A program made the translations under genes and the position numbers. Of a stretch of 64,000 nt of DNA, positions 61,819 to 64,000 are shown one piece after another; within the stretch, counting starts at the first letter, position 1, and each line of letters begins with the position of its first letter. The stretch is from Mariniphaga sp041684965 (lineage in GTDB: Bacteria > Bacteroidota > Bacteroidia > Bacteroidales > Prolixibacteraceae): contig JAWLGR010000015.1 of assembly GCA_041684965.1 (NCBI GenBank), forward strand, positions 75,995 to 139,994. Reading direction: 5' to 3'. The notes beneath the pieces are model-generated. The model did no database searches. It saw only the letters and a list, made by a program, of their open reading frames with translations, and was not told the origin of the DNA.

Positions 61819-63833
61819 CAATCGTAGAACGACCATGCCACTCCCATTCTGAAGGTTCTCCGGTTCATAGGGTAACCAGGAGTTGTATAGTATTCTTTAT
61901 TCATAAATTCTGTTCCAACATTCATCATCTTAAAAAACACGCGGGTACGTTTCAGGCGTAAATTTGCATAAACATCAATAAACGGGTAATTACCAACTTT
62001 TTTCTCATTCTGAAGATGAAAGAGTCCTGTTGCCGGATTGTAAGCATCAGCATAATATTCCGTGTTATACCGGGTGTCAACACCCAAACGGGTAAACAAT
62101 ACTTTTGAAATTACAAACCGGTAGTTAGCGGAGACATATGCAGACAAATCAGGCAGATGCAGCACCTCTTCATTACCTGCCTTCTGCCAGAGAACCCTTG
62201 TCCGGAAATTAAAATTACCAAGTACGAAGTTCTTATCAGCATACGCAGACAAAACAAGAAGCTGACCTCCAAACTGAGATGGAACACCTTCTCCATTGTT
62301 GTATATAAAGTTGTTAATAAGCGCGTAGTTTGCACTTAGCTCAGTTTTCCTTTCAGGCAACTTGATGCTGCCGTTTACAGTCATACGCTGTTCCATTTTC
62401 AAATCATTTCTCCAACGTATCCGGTTTGAATAATATTCTTCCTGAAAAAAATCAGGCATAAGATTTTCTATCCTCCCGTTAATATTAATTGATGCAAGAG
62501 AGTCACCGAGCAGAGATAATGGTTTGGTTATTACACCTGATAGTTCTGTCTGGCCTACGTTTCTTCCTAATAGAAAAATACGTCCGTCAAAATTCCACCT
62601 CCAGAAACTACCCGTCTGACGAAAAATACCCCCTCCTGCATAAATATTCGAATAACGATTTACCTGACGGTTATAAACATTCATTATTGGGCCCGGCATT
62701 GATATACGAACAAACTCTTGCCCAATAAAAGCCCGTTTACCAAAGCTGGTTTTTCTGTCAGGGTTTTCATATTGCTTTAGCTGGAGCACATTCCTCACTT
62801 TTCCCATACGTAAGGAATCCTTTTCATAATCATGACCATAAAAAGCATGTTCAAAAAAAGTGTTAATGGTATCTTCCTGGTCGATGTATTCCCTGGTATA
62901 ATTTTGATATTCAAAAGAATATATGATGCCTGCAAAGGGTTTAAAAACTGTAGGAATAACAACTTCTTCATCACCTTCTTCATCACCTTCTTCATCTTCT
63001 ACAATTAGACTCTCCAAAGCATCCTCTCCAGATACTTCAATATATCTGCCAAACTGATACTCCCCTGTGGTATAAAAGTAGGTATTACCAAATTCATTGC
63101 GTACCGAAGTAAGGTTAACATCGAGGAAATCAGTATCGGGTTCATCCAGTAAATCGGCATCTTCATGTAACCCACCGTTCTCATTGTTTAAAATGCTGTT
63201 ACTAATAAAGCCTCCGTAAATGTTCAGCCGGTTTCGGTTGTAGCTTGTATATAAGGTCACAAAATTATTTTTTGTTTCCTGGCTTTTATATTGTCCTGCT
63301 GAACGGGCCTGATCGAAGCGAAAAGTAAAGTTCCAGAAAGGGCTGATGTTTTGTGAATGCAATACATTGAAACGGGTTTCGTTTTTTCGGGTCCGGTGTT
63401 CACTTTGTGTAAAATCCAACAATGTATATGGTGTGCGGGTATTATAATATCTTACTTCCTGGGGTGTCAGCAAATAAGCATCTCTGGTCTTGAGAAAATA
63501 AAAATCGACATTTGCCTGCCTGTTAAAAAAATCATTATTAAGATAAGGAGTTGCATAATTACCAACATAAGATACTGTTATTGCATCCTTAAACACGGGA
63601 TGATAAATATGAAATTTATTAATTGTAGTATCCATTGGAATGGAATCCATAAAAGCCCCATATCCACCCAGTTTCCAGGTATTAACTCCAGGTCTGACAA
63701 CTTTTTGTTCTGTAGGTCTTGGAGACTGTGAATCCTGAACTGTTCTCCCTTCAAAATCAGGTTGAGAAAAGATTGATGCAGTAAAAGCCACTACAAAACC
63801 ACCAGTTAAACTTAAGAAACGTAATATGCGCAT
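61818..63833 (-). CDS. Putative outer-membrane porin (Porin_10-like)
   Basis: This is a predicted outer-membrane beta-barrel of the Bacteroidota 'putative porin' family. The signal peptide is MRILRFLSLTGGFVVAFTAS followed by IFSQ. The body has repeated amphipathic strands with aromatic ends ('FYFLKTRDAYLL', 'NRLNIYGGFISNS') and ends in an aromatic C-terminus ('FRMGVAWSFYD'), as barrels do. Length is 671 from ATG 63833; 63872 would add a tail before the signal. A loop of D/E/G repeats is coded at 62963..62998. The gene is upstream of mltF and overlaps it. Its substrate is unknown. Confidence 0.85.
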   Translation of the reverse strand: MRILRFLSLTGGFVVAFTASIFSQPDFEGRTVQDSQSPRPTEQKVVRPGVNTWKLGGYGAFMDSIPMDTTINKFHIYHPVFKDAITVSYVGNYATPYLNNDFFNRQANVDFYFLKTRDAYLLTPQEVRYYNTRTPYTLLDFTQSEHRTRKNETRFNVLHSQNISPFWNFTFRFDQARSAGQYKSQETKNNFVTLYTSYNRNRLNIYGGFISNSILNNENGGLHEDADLLDEPDTDFLDVNLTSVRNEFGNTYFYTTGEYQFGRYIEVSGEDALESLIVEDEEGDEEGDEEVVIPTVFKPFAGIIYSFEYQNYTREYIDQEDTINTFFEHAFYGHDYEKDSLRMGKVRNVLQLKQYENPDRKTSFGKRAFIGQEFVRISMPGPIMNVYNRQVNRYSNIYAGGGIFRQTGSFWRWNFDGRIFLLGRNVGQTELSGVITKPLSLLGDSLASININGRIENLMPDFFQEEYYSNRIRWRNDLKMEQRMTVNGSIKLPERKTELSANYALINNFIYNNGEGVPSQFGGQLLVLSAYADKNFVLGNFNFRTRVLWQKAGNEEVLHLPDLSAYVSANYRFVISKVLFTRLGVDTRYNTEYYADAYNPATGLFHLQNEKKVGNYPFIDVYANLRLKRTRVFFKMMNVGTEFMNKEYYTTPGYPMNRRTFRMGVAWSFYD
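62963..62998 (-). repeat. 12-bp tandem repeat in the porin gene
   Basis: Three copies of CTTCTTCATCAC (the last one imperfect) lie in tandem and encode a D-E-E-G-like acidic stretch on the minus strand. As a multiple of three, changes in copy number would lengthen or shorten an external loop without frameshift. Confidence 0.8.
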
Positions 63834-63854
63834 ATCATTGTGCAAAAGCTGAAG

Positions 63855-63862
63855 CAAAACTA
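63855..63862 (-). promoter_or_regulatory. Candidate -7 element of the porin gene
   Basis: TAGTTTTG on the minus strand fits TAnnTTTG and lies 21 bases before ATG 63833. The -33 side is weak. Confidence 0.35.
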
Positions 63863-63928
63863 AAAAAAGCAAGTGAATGGAAGGATAAACCCGCTAATTT
63901 TTCATAAAAATTAACAGCTATAAATAGA

Positions 63929-63958
63929 AAAGCCCATGCTCCTTGGAACATGGGCTTT
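63929..63958 (-). terminator. rRNA operon terminator
   Basis: AAAGCCCATG (63929-63938) pairs perfectly with CATGGGCTTT (63949-63958) around ten loop bases. Reading the minus strand, the stem ends in TTTTCT, just after the 5S gene. Confidence 0.9.
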
Positions 63959-63966
63959 GGATAAAT

Positions 63967-64000
63967 CCGGCAGCGGCCTACTCTCCCACTTTTACGCAGT
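63967..64000 (-). rRNA. rrf: 5S ribosomal RNA, 3' end only
   Basis: The minus strand reads ACTGCGTAAAAGTGGGAGAG and then TAGGCCGCTGCCGG, the characteristic 3' end of Bacteroidota 5S rRNA (G-T-G-G-G-A-G-A-G-T-A-G-G). The rest lies beyond the window. A 10-bp terminator hairpin follows within a few bases, so the gene is the end of an rRNA operon transcribed leftwards. Confidence 0.9.

Overview
The window looks like a chromosomal segment of a Bacteroidota bacterium, most likely from the Marinilabiliales/Bacteroidales side. The evidence is AT-rich intergenic DNA, weak or absent Shine-Dalgarno signals, candidate promoters of the Bacteroidota type (TAnnTTTG at -7), several gene families typical of the phylum (DUF4831, the Porin_10-type putative porin, tandem LpxL-like acyltransferases), and the order mreB-mreC-mreD-mrdA-rodA behind purH. 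The placement below phylum is inference. No phage, IS element, CRISPR array or tRNA was recognised. The right edge enters the 3' end of a 5S rRNA gene on the minus strand, so an rRNA operon lies just outside.

Layout. 1-8.7 kb: the 3' part of a YgjP-like metallopeptidase, dGTPase, a small MscS channel, a pRiA4b ORF-3-like protein, miaA plus a Nudix hydrolase, a minus-strand glycosyltransferase/epimerase pair, and gmhA. 8.8-15.7 kb (plus): RelA/SpoT, a Fur-like regulator, purA, nicotinate phosphoribosyltransferase and a DSD1-like PLP enzyme. 15.7-21.9 kb (minus): a tightly packed five-gene cluster. It encodes a dicluster Fe-S protein, a radical SAM protein, a DUF116/isoprenyl-diphosphate-synthase fusion, a small prenyltransferase-repeat protein and a 600-residue squalene-cyclase-like protein with a DxDD motif. 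I recognise every domain but not the pathway, and I consider it the best candidate in the window for an undescribed system, probably terpenoid chemistry tied to redox or radical enzymes.

22-33 kb: a lipoprotein, a VOC protein, a dipeptidase next to an MFS transporter, DUF4831, NAD(P)HX repair, GDPD and two tandem lipid A-type acyltransferases. 33-43.8 kb: an unfamiliar ATP-grasp-like protein, a nitrosative-stress style group (ric, a small membrane protein, a Rof-like protein, NDH-2), PPK2, a DUF1338 dioxygenase, a PfkB-like protein lacking its catalytic Asp, a cyclic-2,3-diphosphoglycerate-synthase-like GTPase, AcpH and a divergent KamA.

43.9-51.2 kb (minus): purH and the cell-elongation operon. 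51.2-57 kb: a 1-kb gene-free stretch with an 82-bp palindrome, then an AspA-like hydrolase, RimK, a RimB-like retropepsin, MgtE and RsmA. 57-64 kb: a flippase-like membrane protein, a LolC/E-type permease, a CoA-type Nudix hydrolase, then MltF overlapped by a putative porin, the rRNA terminator and the partial 5S gene.

Two non-coding observations came from direct reading. One is a 91-bp hairpin-containing repeat present twice (39.1 and 53.4 kb) in the same orientation, each time upstream of a minus-strand gene. The other is the 82-bp palindrome upstream of purH. All annotations rest on reading motifs by eye; no database search was run.
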